DNA of 36,423 bases from Methanomicrobiales archaeon (GCA_028678905.1 JAJRCO010000222.1:1-36423), one strand, 5' to 3'; counted from the first letter of the stretch, positions 24,469 to 32,787 are shown. A program made the numbers and translations. The notes: generated by a model not told the origin, from the sequence alone.

Positions 24469-26407
24469 GGTGCACCTCCTTCTCCCGCTCGAACCGGTAC
24501 TCCCTGAATATGGATTCCAGCATTTCCGTCCTCTTTCTGCGTTCCCGTGCTTCCTGTTCTCTCTCCCACTCTTTGAATGCTTCCTCAAACCGGTTCCGGT
24601 CTATGGTACCGCTCTTCCCCCGCACCTGAACTTTTACCTGATCTACAAACAGGAGGGGTAGATGGAATTCGGTGGAGGCTTTCATCAGCTGGGGATCGAC
24701 CTGCGCACGGAATGCACCCACCACCAGGGCTCGAACGCCTGTATCGGCGAGCTCTTTGATCACTGATCGCCCCCACCCGTCTGTCCGGGCTACAAAGAGC
24801 ACATCCTCAGGGTTGATTCCCATCTCGGCACTGAGCTGATGGACCGCATCGCGGGTGAGGCCACCCAGGACCTTGAACGGCAGGACATCCTCCTTCTCTT
24901 CCAGAGCCGCGTACTGCCGCATTTTCTCCAGCCGTTTCCGCAGGTTACGGCCGTATCGCTGTTCCTTCCGCAGCTGGTGTTTGAGGCCCTGGATGAGATG
25001 GTCCCGGCGAACGATTTCGGTATCCCGCCTCATGTGCTGGTCCTGGGTGGAACGCTCCCGATGGAGTCGTTTTTGGAGCCGGGTGATCTCTCGCTCTTTC
25101 TCCTTCTGGTCAGCCTGCAGCTCGGTGACGAATTCTTTCAGCCGCTTCACCTGCCCCTCCAGGCCAGTCACCCGCTCATCCCGCTTCCCATCTGCTGCGG
25201 GAACCAGAACCTCCCGGGATTCTTCCGGTTTCGCTGGTTCCTTCACACCCAGGATCTGTTCCAGAGACTGTCCCCTGATGATTCCTGCCCGGACCTCGTC
25301 TAGGTCGTAACCTGATGGGACACGTTTCATGATATTCTGGAGCTTATTGCGGTACTGGCGCAGCGCATCCAGTGCGGCGGCAAGTGCATCCCTCTCGTGC
25401 ACATTGGCGTAGCGGGAGCCGGCGGTGAGTTCCTGCTTTTCCTCCACAGTGCGGTCCTGGTGAGGGGTGTATCCGATCGCCTGGAAAGCCCGCCGTATCT
25501 TTTCTACTGTGTAGGGCATCTGCTGCACATCTGAGGCGATCACCAGCGGCTTTCCCAGGTGGTAAAGCGTCTCGATCGTCTCTGCCATGGAGGTCTGGCG
25601 GGAACTCTCCGTCCGCACCAGATTCCCCTCCAGGTCGATCGCCGCGATCGCGGTGGTGGTGCCCGGATCAATACCCACAATGAGGTACCGGGGCCGTTCC
25701 TGGAGTGGGCGGAACCGGATCCGGTCCAGGCGGCGGCAGGCCACCCGGACCTGCACGTCTGCCCCGCGATAATTGGGAATGGGAATCATTCCCCGGGGGG
25801 CATTCACCTGGAAGGAGACCCGGCTCGCCCCGCCGAACGCACGCGATTCTTTCTTATCGAAGGCGAGCCCGGCACCGATCAGCTGATCCTCGATCTCCCG
25901 TGCTTTCTGCAGGACGGCTCCGTGGATCTTCCGCACGTAGCGGTTCTGGCTCCATCCGCCTTTGCCGATCGAGCGATGGCGGCTTACTGCCACCTCACAG
26001 CTGTTCTCGAATGCGACCACTTCTGCCCCCCCACCCAGACAGGCCACCCGGGCGATGGTCCGGGCTTCGGCGTAGGGATCGAAACGGTTGAAGCTGATGT
26101 TGTACCGGGCGGCCACTTTCCCGAGCGTTTCTTTCTTTTCTCCTCCGGTCACCTGGATCAGGCGGGTGTGAGGAGGAAACTGCTGTAGGATCAGGCACAG
26201 TTCGTGCTGGTCCGGAGCCAGCTCCTGGATGCTGTCCACCGCGAGGATCTCCGGCTCCTCCTGTGCGAGCATGCGGAGCAGGCGGTAGTGGCTCACCTCT
26301 GTTTCCCGGGTGATCTCCCCGTTTTCGCAGACCACCAGCGCATACATGGGCCTGCGGGTTCGGGAGCGGACCGAACCGGTGATGATATCGATGCCAAAGA
26401 CCTTCAT
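24458..26407 (-). CDS. DUF460 / COG2433 RNase H-like protein
   Basis: A 649-residue archaeal protein. The N-terminal third (MKVFGIDIITGS start, LAVDSIQEL) and the middle (LIVGIDPGTTTAIAAIDLEGN, near residue 240) are RuvC/YqgF-like RNase H folds with conserved aspartates. A Lys/Glu-rich coiled coil fills about 420-510. The last part has LGGLTRDAVHQLSAEMGINPEDVLFVARTDGWG, split here into two blocks. The family is predicted to be a nuclease or nucleic-acid-handling protein and lacks a tested function as far as I know. It overlaps rio2 (ATGA) and thiL, indicating one operon linked to ribosome biogenesis. Confidence 0.9.
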   Translation of the reverse strand: MKVFGIDIITGSVRSRTRRPMYALVVCENGEITRETEVSHYRLLRMLAQEEPEILAVDSIQELAPDQHELCLILQQFPPHTRLIQVTGGEKKETLGKVAARYNISFNRFDPYAEARTIARVACLGGGAEVVAFENSCEVAVSRHRSIGKGGWSQNRYVRKIHGAVLQKAREIEDQLIGAGLAFDKKESRAFGGASRVSFQVNAPRGMIPIPNYRGADVQVRVACRRLDRIRFRPLQERPRYLIVGIDPGTTTAIAAIDLEGNLVRTESSRQTSMAETIETLYHLGKPLVIASDVQQMPYTVEKIRRAFQAIGYTPHQDRTVEEKQELTAGSRYANVHERDALAAALDALRQYRNKLQNIMKRVPSGYDLDEVRAGIIRGQSLEQILGVKEPAKPEESREVLVPAADGKRDERVTGLEGQVKRLKEFVTELQADQKEKEREITRLQKRLHRERSTQDQHMRRDTEIVRRDHLIQGLKHQLRKEQRYGRNLRKRLEKMRQYAALEEKEDVLPFKVLGGLTRDAVHQLSAEMGINPEDVLFVARTDGWGRSVIKELADTGVRALVVGAFRAQVDPQLMKASTEFHLPLLFVDQVKVQVRGKSGTIDRNRFEEAFKEWEREQEARERRKRTEMLESIFREYRFEREKEVHRGR

Positions 26408-27267
26408 CCGGCCATACTCTCCAGGACGTTCTCAAGGGAGCGGACGATATTATACTTTCTCTGGAAATAGGAGAGGATATTCTGCACGTCCCTGCGCAGG
26501 AGAGCTCCCGCATTGGGATGGGTGGTCTCCACCCACTGAGGCCAGTCGATCAGGTAGCAGGTCCCTTCATCCATCATCACATTAAACTCACTGAGATCGG
26601 CATGAATGATTCCCAGGTCATATGATGCACGCACATTCTCCAGAATCTCCTCCAGGGTATGCTCCGGATCGGAGAGGCGGGCATGGTTCAACAGAACACC
26701 TTCGATCAGAGACATCGCCACCACATGACGGTTTCGGTCGATGGGGAGTGGAACGCTGACTCGGGGATGGAGGGTTTTCAGAGCCAGGAATTCCCGTTCG
26801 GCGGACAGGACCGAGGCAAAGAGGCGCGGAATGTGCCCCCCGTCAGGGAGATAACCCCGGCTGATGCGGGCAGACTGGAAGGAGCGCTGCCCAATCCGGT
26901 GGAACTTCAGCACCAGCCGGGTGAGACCCAGGGCCTCGTACACCACCGATTCCTTTCCTACCCCAATGAGACTTCCCAGGGCGCTGATGGTGTCTCGTTC
27001 GGAGAGTGTGCGGAGGGCTAGCGTATCCATGCCGGCAAACACGAGGGCATAGCCCTCATAGGGCACCTTACGGAACCGCACCATATCCCCCGCCATCAGC
27101 CGACCCAGCCGGTACGCGAGCTCGCTGTCAGAGAACCGCGTCGACGATTTCAGGAGATCGAGGGGAACCCAGGCATAGCGTTTCATCAGGTGCTCAAGGG
27201 TGAGCAGGATGCGGAGCTCGTAGGGATGAAGAGACTTAATCTGGTCTGCGGAAATGGGCATGGCCAT
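26404..27267 (-). CDS. rio2: RIO-type protein kinase/ATPase Rio2
   Basis: A 287-residue Rio2. Residues 1-90 are the winged-helix domain typical of Rio2 (LHPYELRILLTLEHLM, LAYRLGRLMAGDMV). The kinase lobe has the glycine-rich loop SLIGVGKESVVYEAL near 99-113, in which the usual Asp of GKESD is Val. The catalytic HADLSEFNVM is at 222-231 (Asp224), and the metal-binding Asp241 is in LIDWPQW. Rio2 acts in the last maturation steps of the small ribosomal subunit. ATG 27267 lies about 25 bp from a minus-strand TATA (CTTTTATCC), suggesting a leaderless mRNA. A second ATG is two codons in. Confidence 0.94.
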   Translation of the reverse strand: MAMPISADQIKSLHPYELRILLTLEHLMKRYAWVPLDLLKSSTRFSDSELAYRLGRLMAGDMVRFRKVPYEGYALVFAGMDTLALRTLSERDTISALGSLIGVGKESVVYEALGLTRLVLKFHRIGQRSFQSARISRGYLPDGGHIPRLFASVLSAEREFLALKTLHPRVSVPLPIDRNRHVVAMSLIEGVLLNHARLSDPEHTLEEILENVRASYDLGIIHADLSEFNVMMDEGTCYLIDWPQWVETTHPNAGALLRRDVQNILSYFQRKYNIVRSLENVLESMAG

Positions 27268-27268
27268 T

Positions 27269-27297
27269 CTTATTTTATGCCAGGCAGGATAAAAGTG
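27269..27297. promoter_or_regulatory. divergent promoters of rio2 and the TtuA-like gene
   Basis: The 41-bp gap holds TATTTTATG (plus, about 27272-27280) at a suitable distance from ATG 27309, and CTTTTATCC (minus, about 27296-27288) at a suitable distance from ATG 27267. The two elements face each other and overlap, so the two operons may compete for TBP. Confidence 0.4.
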
Positions 27298-27308
27298 TGA
27301 TCTGACGA

Positions 27309-28187
27309 ATGGAGTGCGATCACTGCCGGCAGGAGGCTATCGTCTTCCAGCCCTATTCCGGACAGCATCTGTGCGACCACCATTTCTCTCTCGATGTGGA
27401 GCGGAGAGCAAAGCGGATCATCAGGGCGAACGGATGGATACGTCCGAATGCACGCACCGCAATAATGGTATCCGGGGACGATGCGGGGGTGTCGCTCGTG
27501 CATTTTTTCGCCACGGTTTTCGGAGAACGACGGGATCTTTCATTTTTCGTGGTGTTGGTGGATGACCCAAAGGCAGATCGCGCCAGTGCGGAATATATCG
27601 GGGAGATCGCCCGTACGAGGGGCTGGGAATGGATCCGGGTAGTCATGCAGGATAGACATGAAACCGCACTGGGCAAGGCTGCCAGACCAGAGTACCACGG
27701 GCGGGAACAGGCTCCTGTGCTCGATGATCGCATTATTCGGAGAATCGCGCAAGAGAAAGGTGCCACCCAGCTCGCACTGGCCTCTACACTGGAGGACGAG
27801 GCCTGCGAGATGATGAGGGATGTCCTGTGGGGAGATGTTTCCCGGTTATACCGGACGGAAGGGGAGAATACTCTTCCCCTGATCCGGCCATTTGCGGGTG
27901 TCCCCGAACAGGAAGTCATTTTCTACGCCCGTATCCAGGGACTGCAGGAATCCGGTTTACCTGCTCGTTCAGGTAGTCAATCGCGGGAAGAGATTCGGGC
28001 AATGCTGGAAGATTTCACTTTCCGCCACCCCTCCACTCCTTTTGCGCTGGCCAATTTGAGAGCCGAGCTTATGATAGGCAAAAGCACTGGACCGATCCAT
28101 AGGCACAGCGGTCAACCCGGTGAGGATATATTCCGGAGGAGTGAGAATATGAAGAAAACACCAGGTGAGGATCAGAATGCAGTGTGA
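27309..28187 (+). CDS. degenerate TtuA/NcsA-family protein, catalytic motifs lost
   Basis: A 292-residue protein built like the tRNA 2-thiolation enzymes TtuA/NcsA. The N-terminal zinc site remains (CDHC at 3-6, LCDHHF at 22-26). The PP-loop that should read SGGKDS is SGDDAG at 55-60. The central CxxC that should precede the GAT.L..G..L.DEA motif is replaced by APVLDD (135-140). The DEA motif itself survives as TLEDEACEMMRDVLWGD. The usual third Cys near the C-terminal third and the C-terminal zinc finger are absent. So the fold is kept but ATP and iron-sulfur binding are probably lost. The 3' end overlaps nadE by 11 bp. The role is unknown. Confidence 0.8.
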   Translation: MECDHCRQEAIVFQPYSGQHLCDHHFSLDVERRAKRIIRANGWIRPNARTAIMVSGDDAGVSLVHFFATVFGERRDLSFFVVLVDDPKADRASAEYIGEIARTRGWEWIRVVMQDRHETALGKAARPEYHGREQAPVLDDRIIRRIAQEKGATQLALASTLEDEACEMMRDVLWGDVSRLYRTEGENTLPLIRPFAGVPEQEVIFYARIQGLQESGLPARSGSQSREEIRAMLEDFTFRHPSTPFALANLRAELMIGKSTGPIHRHSGQPGEDIFRRSENMKKTPGEDQNAV

Positions 28188-28923
28188 CCCGGGCTGTGAG
28201 GCAGAACGCATCGAGCAGATGATCCGACACGTCCTGTGGAGCAGCAGCTGCGCTGGAATCGTGGTAGGAGTAAGCGGTGGTGTTGATTCGTCTCTGGCAG
28301 CTGTCCTCTGCACGGCGGCGTTGGGAAAGGAGAGGGTGAAGGGGGTACTCCTTCCTTCGGAAGTGACCCGAAAAGAGGATATCCGGGATGCCCGGAACCT
28401 CTGCACCGCCCTAGGCATTCCTGCGGTGACCGTCAGCATCCAGCCTATTCTGGATCGATACCGGGAGACACCCGGCTACCTCCAGAACACGTACCTGGAG
28501 GGGAATCTGACGGCCCGCATCCGCATGACCCTCCTGTACTACCTGGCGAACCGCGAGTACCGGCTGGTATGCGGAACCTCCAACCGGAGTGAATACCTGC
28601 TCGGATACTGCACCAAATACGGGGACAATGCGGCCGATTTCCAGCCCATCCTACATTTGTATAAAACAGAGGTATATGCCCTCGCCCGACACCTGGAATT
28701 GCCCGCCGCAATACTCGACAAACCTCCATCAGCGGGGTTATGGGCGGGACAGACCGACGAAGGGGAACTCGGCCTCACCTATCCCGTGATCGACCAGGCT
28801 CTCCGTGCGTTGGAGAGCAACCGGTGGTTGGCCAGCACCGATGAGGAGGAGAAAGTGCTCCGGCTGGTAGAGAGCAGCCGTCACAAGAGGTCCCCCCCAT
28901 TCAGCCTGCTAGCAGGGTCTTGA
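28177..28923 (+). CDS. nadE: ammonia-dependent NAD+ synthetase
   Basis: A 248-residue N-type ATP pyrophosphatase that amidates nicotinic acid adenine dinucleotide to NAD+. The PP-loop is intact (GVSGGVDSSLAAVL). YLEGNLTARIRMTLLYYLAN, GTSNRSEYLLGY.TKYGDNAADFQPI and the PPSAGLW.GQTDE region are the family blocks. No glutaminase domain is attached, so ammonia is the nitrogen donor. ATG 28177 is chosen because AGGTGAGG lies eight bases before it. It overlaps the degenerate TtuA-like gene, so the two are co-translated. The 3' end overlaps the convergent phosphoglucose isomerase gene by 23 bp. Confidence 0.95.
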   Translation: MQCDPGCEAERIEQMIRHVLWSSSCAGIVVGVSGGVDSSLAAVLCTAALGKERVKGVLLPSEVTRKEDIRDARNLCTALGIPAVTVSIQPILDRYRETPGYLQNTYLEGNLTARIRMTLLYYLANREYRLVCGTSNRSEYLLGYCTKYGDNAADFQPILHLYKTEVYALARHLELPAAILDKPPSAGLWAGQTDEGELGLTYPVIDQALRALESNRWLASTDEEEKVLRLVESSRHKRSPPFSLLAGS

Positions 28924-29608
28924 AGATCCGGGTGTATCGCTCGGGGTGATTAAGGAACGAGAGATCCACGCGTTTCTCGACCAGATGATACAGAGTTACT
29001 CCCTCCTCGATTCCCAAGATGGTGCTGTGCGAGGGCTGACCGGTCCGCAGCGGAGGGACGGACGGGTAATGGGGATTCTTCACTATCTGTTCTCCCACCA
29101 TCATGTAATAGGCAGCCCCATGTCGACCCTCGTACATCTGGTAGTCGCTGGAGAATTTGCAGGAGACCAGGTTTGCCATCAGCAATTTTCTCGTAGAGGC
29201 ATTGATGGTGACATGCCCGTATCCGGGAGGAATGATCACCTTCTCCCCCTCTCTGGCAAAGATGAGCACCACATCACTGATATCGCCATTCTGCAGCAGA
29301 TAATGAGCCTCTCCTGTCAGCACCTCATACACCTCCGGATAGTGTACTCCGGAGGGGGCAGGCGGATGATAATGCCCTTTGGTCTTCACGTACTCTCCGC
29401 AGAGGGTCAGCGGGGGAATTTCGGTAACATCATAGCGCACCGTCTGCGCGGAGAGCCAGGCGCGATCCTGGTCAGTCCGGGCGAGATCGCGATACATAAA
29501 ATAGAGGGATCCGGAACAGGGACACTCCGGGATGGCCAGGACCTGGCGCACTTCGTCGACGTTTCGTGCCTGAGGGGGAGGGGTTTCCCCCGGCCATCCG
29601 GGTATCAT
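28901..29608 (-). CDS. pgi: glucose-6-phosphate isomerase, archaeal cupin type
   Basis: A 235-residue cupin that interconverts glucose 6-phosphate and fructose 6-phosphate, unrelated to the bacterial isomerase. The metal site is in the motif GHYHPP....HYPEVYEVLTGEAHYLLQ (two His, one Glu), with the last His in PPGYGHVTIN. SGSLYFMYRDL and the LTLCGEYVKTKGHYH approach are typical. ATG 29608 shares its A with the TGA of the upstream S-layer-type gene (TGATG), so the two are coupled. Methanogens of this group use it in gluconeogenesis and glycogen metabolism. Confidence 0.93.
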   Translation of the reverse strand: MIPGWPGETPPPQARNVDEVRQVLAIPECPCSGSLYFMYRDLARTDQDRAWLSAQTVRYDVTEIPPLTLCGEYVKTKGHYHPPAPSGVHYPEVYEVLTGEAHYLLQNGDISDVVLIFAREGEKVIIPPGYGHVTINASTRKLLMANLVSCKFSSDYQMYEGRHGAAYYMMVGEQIVKNPHYPSVPPLRTGQPSHSTILGIEEGVTLYHLVEKRVDLSFLNHPERYTRIFKTLLAG

Positions 29609-30897
29609 CACTTCTTTCTACGTACCTTGGCTATATAATAAAGTCCACCCAAGATGGCTGCTCCCAGGAGGGCGATAACCAGAGGATTGGAGGCCTGACT
29701 GAAGATACCCTGCGACGCCACTACTTCCATCTCAACCTTCATTGTCTTGGATATCTGAGGATTGTCCAGAGAATCCCGGTATCGGATCTCCGAATCCAGC
29801 CCGTAACTCTTGATCGTCGCGGTTCCATCTGCGCTCACTTCATAACGAGCAATCACACTCTGCCCGGGTTTCAGATCTCCCAGGAACGCGGTGTCGTCGC
29901 TACTCGTAAAGGGATCGACCGCAGAAAGGCGGGCCTGGGCACGGAATACCTCTGCAGATCCGGTATTTTTGTACTCCACTTCGATGGTCCGCTTCTCTCC
30001 CGGGCGTACCTGGATGGGAGCAGATATCACTGAAAATTCGATCTTTCCCCCAACCGGAACGCCAAAGGTGACCGGATCCGAGGTGATGGTATCTCCTTCA
30101 AAATCCAGATAATCGAGATACACATCGAGGGGATACACTTGATTTTCCGTGGCGGAGCTGGATACCGCTACTTTGTATCGAGCGGTGATCGTGCTTCCCG
30201 CGGGAAAATTACCGATATATACACTACTGTCCGTAGGCATGACCGGGCTGTGGCCATTCTGGGCGATGCGTGCAATGGCTTTCTGTGCGTCAACGCTGCC
30301 GATATTCTTGAGGGTCAGAGTAAGATACCCCTCCGCCCCCACATCCAGGTGTTCGGCCACCGCTTCCTGTACTTCCAGTTCCACGCTGGGACGGATGTTG
30401 ATGGTCAGGGGCAGGTCCTCGGTTACCGTCTTGTAGTAGTAGTGGATGTTATCCTGCCCCTCTGATTCGGCCGAATAAAGATAGGTATACTCGGTGCGCA
30501 GCAGGGCGGTATAAATGCCCCCGGTAGCCTGATTATCGATCTTTACATCGAAGGAGACCGTCCTGGTGTTCCCACCTTCCACATCACCGATCATCTGGGG
30601 ATCAGATTTCACGGTCATGGGTGTTCCGTTGGCGAGGAGAGCCACTCTCACCAGCTTCGCAGTTGTCGGAAGGTCATCCCGACTCACGATGTCTGACCTC
30701 ACGATCTTCAGGTCGATAAGCCCTCTGTTTTCCACCAGGACCGATACTTTCTCGCCAGCCCCTGGAGAGAATTCATTGGTGCCGGAGATGGCGGCCGAGA
30801 TATCCGGCCCGCCGGAGATGTACAGGGTTCCCGCCAGTGCGGGTACAGCAAATAGGGCCATTATCAGAGTGATAATGAAAAAATATCTGATTTTCAT
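29608..30897 (-). CDS. secreted, membrane-anchored S-layer-type (COG1361/CARDB) protein
   Basis: A 429-residue surface protein. A signal peptide (MKIRYFFIITLIMALFAVPALAG) opens it and a C-terminal membrane anchor (PLVIALLGAAILGGLYYIAKVRRKK, seen as a helix plus basic stop) closes it. Between lie three or four beta-sandwich repeats with the recurring LTLKNIGS/VEYKNTGS, GDLKPGQSVIARYEV and GNFPAGSTITARYKV pattern of CARDB/COG1361 domains. ATG 30897 is chosen over the upstream TTG because the signal peptide starts there. In related genomes such proteins sit beside RND-type exporters. None is seen here. It is divergent from a TrmB-family regulator, which may control it. Confidence 0.9.
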   Translation of the reverse strand: MKIRYFFIITLIMALFAVPALAGTLYISGGPDISAAISGTNEFSPGAGEKVSVLVENRGLIDLKIVRSDIVSRDDLPTTAKLVRVALLANGTPMTVKSDPQMIGDVEGGNTRTVSFDVKIDNQATGGIYTALLRTEYTYLYSAESEGQDNIHYYYKTVTEDLPLTINIRPSVELEVQEAVAEHLDVGAEGYLTLTLKNIGSVDAQKAIARIAQNGHSPVMPTDSSVYIGNFPAGSTITARYKVAVSSSATENQVYPLDVYLDYLDFEGDTITSDPVTFGVPVGGKIEFSVISAPIQVRPGEKRTIEVEYKNTGSAEVFRAQARLSAVDPFTSSDDTAFLGDLKPGQSVIARYEVSADGTATIKSYGLDSEIRYRDSLDNPQISKTMKVEMEVVASQGIFSQASNPLVIALLGAAILGGLYYIAKVRRKK

Positions 30898-30909
30898 TCG
30901 TTCCACATC

Positions 30910-30931
30910 TGTTGTAATGATTGTAACAACA
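30910..30931. promoter_or_regulatory. inverted repeat between the S-layer gene and the TrmB-type regulator
   Basis: TGTTGT (30910-30915) and ACAACA (30926-30931) are perfect inverted half-sites, 10 bp apart, on one turn of a 22-bp symmetric site. The spacer also contains a direct repeat of TTGTAA (30912-30917 and 30921-30926). It lies between the divergent starts (30897 and 30964) next to an AT-rich ATTTATCAA that could be TATA for either gene. This is what an operator of the adjacent regulator would look like. Confidence 0.5.
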
Positions 30932-30963
30932 TTTATCAATCCTCGCTATTAAGTGTTAGCACG

Positions 30964-31731
30964 ATGACGTCGGTCGACCAGAACCGGCTGGTGGAGATCC
31001 TGAAAAATCTGGGGTTGACCAAGTACGAGGCGCTGGTATATATCGGACTTCTGGGAATCAGGGAAGGTTCTGCGACCGAGATCCACGAGATCTCGGGGGT
31101 ACCCCGGGCTTCGGTATATCCGGCGCTGAACCGCCTTATGCAGAAGAATCTAGTCAGCATCTCCCATACCTCACCCCGCCGTTACCGGGCTACCCCGCCG
31201 GAGGAGGGGATCGGCCACCTCCTGAGCCGGATAGAGGTGAATGCGGATGAGGCGAAGGAAACCCTCCGGGAAATCCATCAAAAACCCATCCAGAAAGTTC
31301 GGGGAGAGGAGGAACTAATCTGGAGTATCTACGGGAAAGAACATATCATCGACCGCTTGGTTGATCTGATCGAGGGGGCGAAGGTGGATATTCGCCTAAT
31401 GGCGCACTGGGATCTCCTCCAGGGGGAGGTGGCAGATGCGCTGATCGGTATTCCACCCGCAGTGAAGGTGGAGATGATCTGCGACCGGTGGGAGAGTGAG
31501 AGACAACCCCATTTCACCGTCCTTGCAGAACCGGTTCAGCCTTTCCGTGATTCTATTCCCCCGCCCAACATGGCGGGTATGTTTCTGGTGGACGGAAAAC
31601 AGGTCATGGTCAGTATGGGAAGCGGGGATGAGATGCCCAGCGCCCTTTTTTCCGAGTCTGCAGGTTTCGTCCAGTTTTTCCTCCGGTACTATCGGTTCAT
31701 CCTGGACTGGAAAAAGCAGTCGGATCAATAG
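30964..31731 (+). CDS. TrmB-family transcriptional regulator
   Basis: A 255-residue archaeal regulator. Residues 1-75 form the winged helix of the TrmB family (LVEILKNLGLTKYEALVYIGLL, EIHEISGVPRASVYPALNRL), followed by a coiled linker and a C-terminal effector domain with phospholipase-D-like features (ELIWSIYGKEHIIDRLVDLIEGA, MAGMFLVDGKQVMVS). Relatives bind sugars or other metabolites. The ligand here is unknown. ATG 30964 is near a TATA-like stretch and is probably leaderless. The gene is divergent from the surface protein, with a symmetric site between them. Its 3' end overlaps the NrpR-domain gene by 7 bp. Confidence 0.92.
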   Translation: MTSVDQNRLVEILKNLGLTKYEALVYIGLLGIREGSATEIHEISGVPRASVYPALNRLMQKNLVSISHTSPRRYRATPPEEGIGHLLSRIEVNADEAKETLREIHQKPIQKVRGEEELIWSIYGKEHIIDRLVDLIEGAKVDIRLMAHWDLLQGEVADALIGIPPAVKVEMICDRWESERQPHFTVLAEPVQPFRDSIPPPNMAGMFLVDGKQVMVSMGSGDEMPSALFSESAGFVQFFLRYYRFILDWKKQSDQ

Positions 31732-32471
31732 TCGTTGATCGAATTCATAGTCCGCACGTCAACCAGACCTTTCAGCGCTTTGGTGACGACGGGGCGCCCG
31801 CTCTCTTTGATCGCAGCCATGGCATTGGTTCCTCCGACCATCACCACCCCAAAGTACTGAGGGCTCACCGGGACTCCGAGAAGGTGGATATTGGGAATGC
31901 CCATGTCGAGGATCCCGGTAAAGCCGGTCGAGGCAAGATCATCCAGGAGAAGAGAGACCCGTGATTCCGATTCCATATGGCATTCGCGGATATTTGCCAG
32001 AATCGTCCCCTTGCCCTGATGCATCACCGAGGAAATAGAGGTGATATCCTGCGATGCCAGCACTTCCAGGGGATCGATGGTGGTATCCTCGTACAGGATG
32101 AAGTTAGTGAACCTCCGGGGCATCCGTTCCTCTACTTCCACCACCCCTCCCCCGATCGGACGGATCGGCACACCCTTCCGCAGCAGGAGTCCATCGAGGG
32201 TGAGGGAACACATGGTGCAGATTCCTGTGTTCTCCTCGGGTATGGTGAAATCCTCCATTATTTCCCCTGCTTCCAGGAACCTCACCCTGTCGCTTACCGA
32301 AATACCGGCCCGGTATGCGTTTTTCATGGTCATAATAGCATACTCGAGGTCTTCGTCCCGAATAAGAGAGAGATTGTAGATGATATCTCCCGTATTTTCC
32401 GCGGGATCATAGGTCACCTTGATGGCGTATTCATCAATGCGGTTATTGATAAATTTCATGGGGGGATTCAT
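31725..32471 (-). CDS. stand-alone NrpR effector domain (DUF128) protein
   Basis: A 248-residue protein made only of the NrpR regulatory domain: YDPAENTGDIIYNLSLI, TGICTMCSLTLDGLLLRKGVPI, PIGGGVVEVE, and a final PQYFGVVMVGGTNAMAAI. NrpR represses nitrogen-assimilation genes in methanogens and releases DNA when 2-oxoglutarate binds. There a winged helix precedes two such domains. Here no helix-turn-helix is encoded before it, because the 316 bp upstream carries no such frame. It could act as a co-repressor subunit, as in the split NrpRI/NrpRII of Methanosarcina (family knowledge), or as a 2-oxoglutarate sensor. The start is ATG 32471 or ATG 32459. Confidence 0.85.
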   Translation of the reverse strand: MNPPMKFINNRIDEYAIKVTYDPAENTGDIIYNLSLIRDEDLEYAIMTMKNAYRAGISVSDRVRFLEAGEIMEDFTIPEENTGICTMCSLTLDGLLLRKGVPIRPIGGGVVEVEERMPRRFTNFILYEDTTIDPLEVLASQDITSISSVMHQGKGTILANIRECHMESESRVSLLLDDLASTGFTGILDMGIPNIHLLGVPVSPQYFGVVMVGGTNAMAAIKESGRPVVTKALKGLVDVRTMNSINDY

Positions 32472-32494
32472 CAGATTATCTCGATTCTGGTACG

Positions 32495-32510
32495 AGAAAA
32501 ATTGTTCTAT
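32495..32510 (+). repeat. 16-mer direct repeat, copy 1
   Basis: AGAAAAATTGTTCTAT, identical at 32750-32765. The following bases (GGGCAGGGTATAGGTAAGG) also resemble those after copy 2 (CGGCAGGAATATAAGGTAG), so about 37 bp are duplicated with divergence. Confidence 0.7.
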
Positions 32511-32749
32511 TGTTGGGCAGGGTATAGGTAAGGTATTCGGAATCCGATAACCTTCAAAAATTTTCCGGAAAACTCACCGGAAGTCGATGCAACAGCCGTC
32601 ACGTAGTCTCACCATTCGGCGCGAGAATAGACAGGAAGCCTTATCGAGAGGATTACTCACCTTCTGCACTTTATCACCAAAAACCAGCCAAAAATCGCCC
32701 TTTCCATGTAAATACCCTGTTACACCGATATCTGCAGAAACGGAAGAAC

Positions 32750-32765
32750 AGAAAAATTGTTCTAT
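32750..32765 (+). repeat. 16-mer direct repeat, copy 2
   Basis: Identical to 32495-32510, 255 bp away and in the same orientation. This copy lies immediately upstream of the start of the gene at 32788, whose ribosome site AAGGTAG is within the duplicated tract. Confidence 0.7.
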
Positions 32766-32787
32766 CCCCGGCAGGAATATAAGGTAG

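Larger units (their letters stand above)
32472..32787. other. 316-bp intergenic region with repeats and palindromes
   Basis: No gene is seen. It holds two copies of a 16-mer (32495-32510, 32750-32765), an 11-bp palindrome TCGGAATCCGA (32537-32547) and a 12-bp perfect palindrome TTTTCCGGAAAA (32561-32572). It separates the minus-strand NrpR-domain gene from the plus-strand gene at 32788, so the palindromes may be regulator sites for one or both. Confidence 0.55.
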
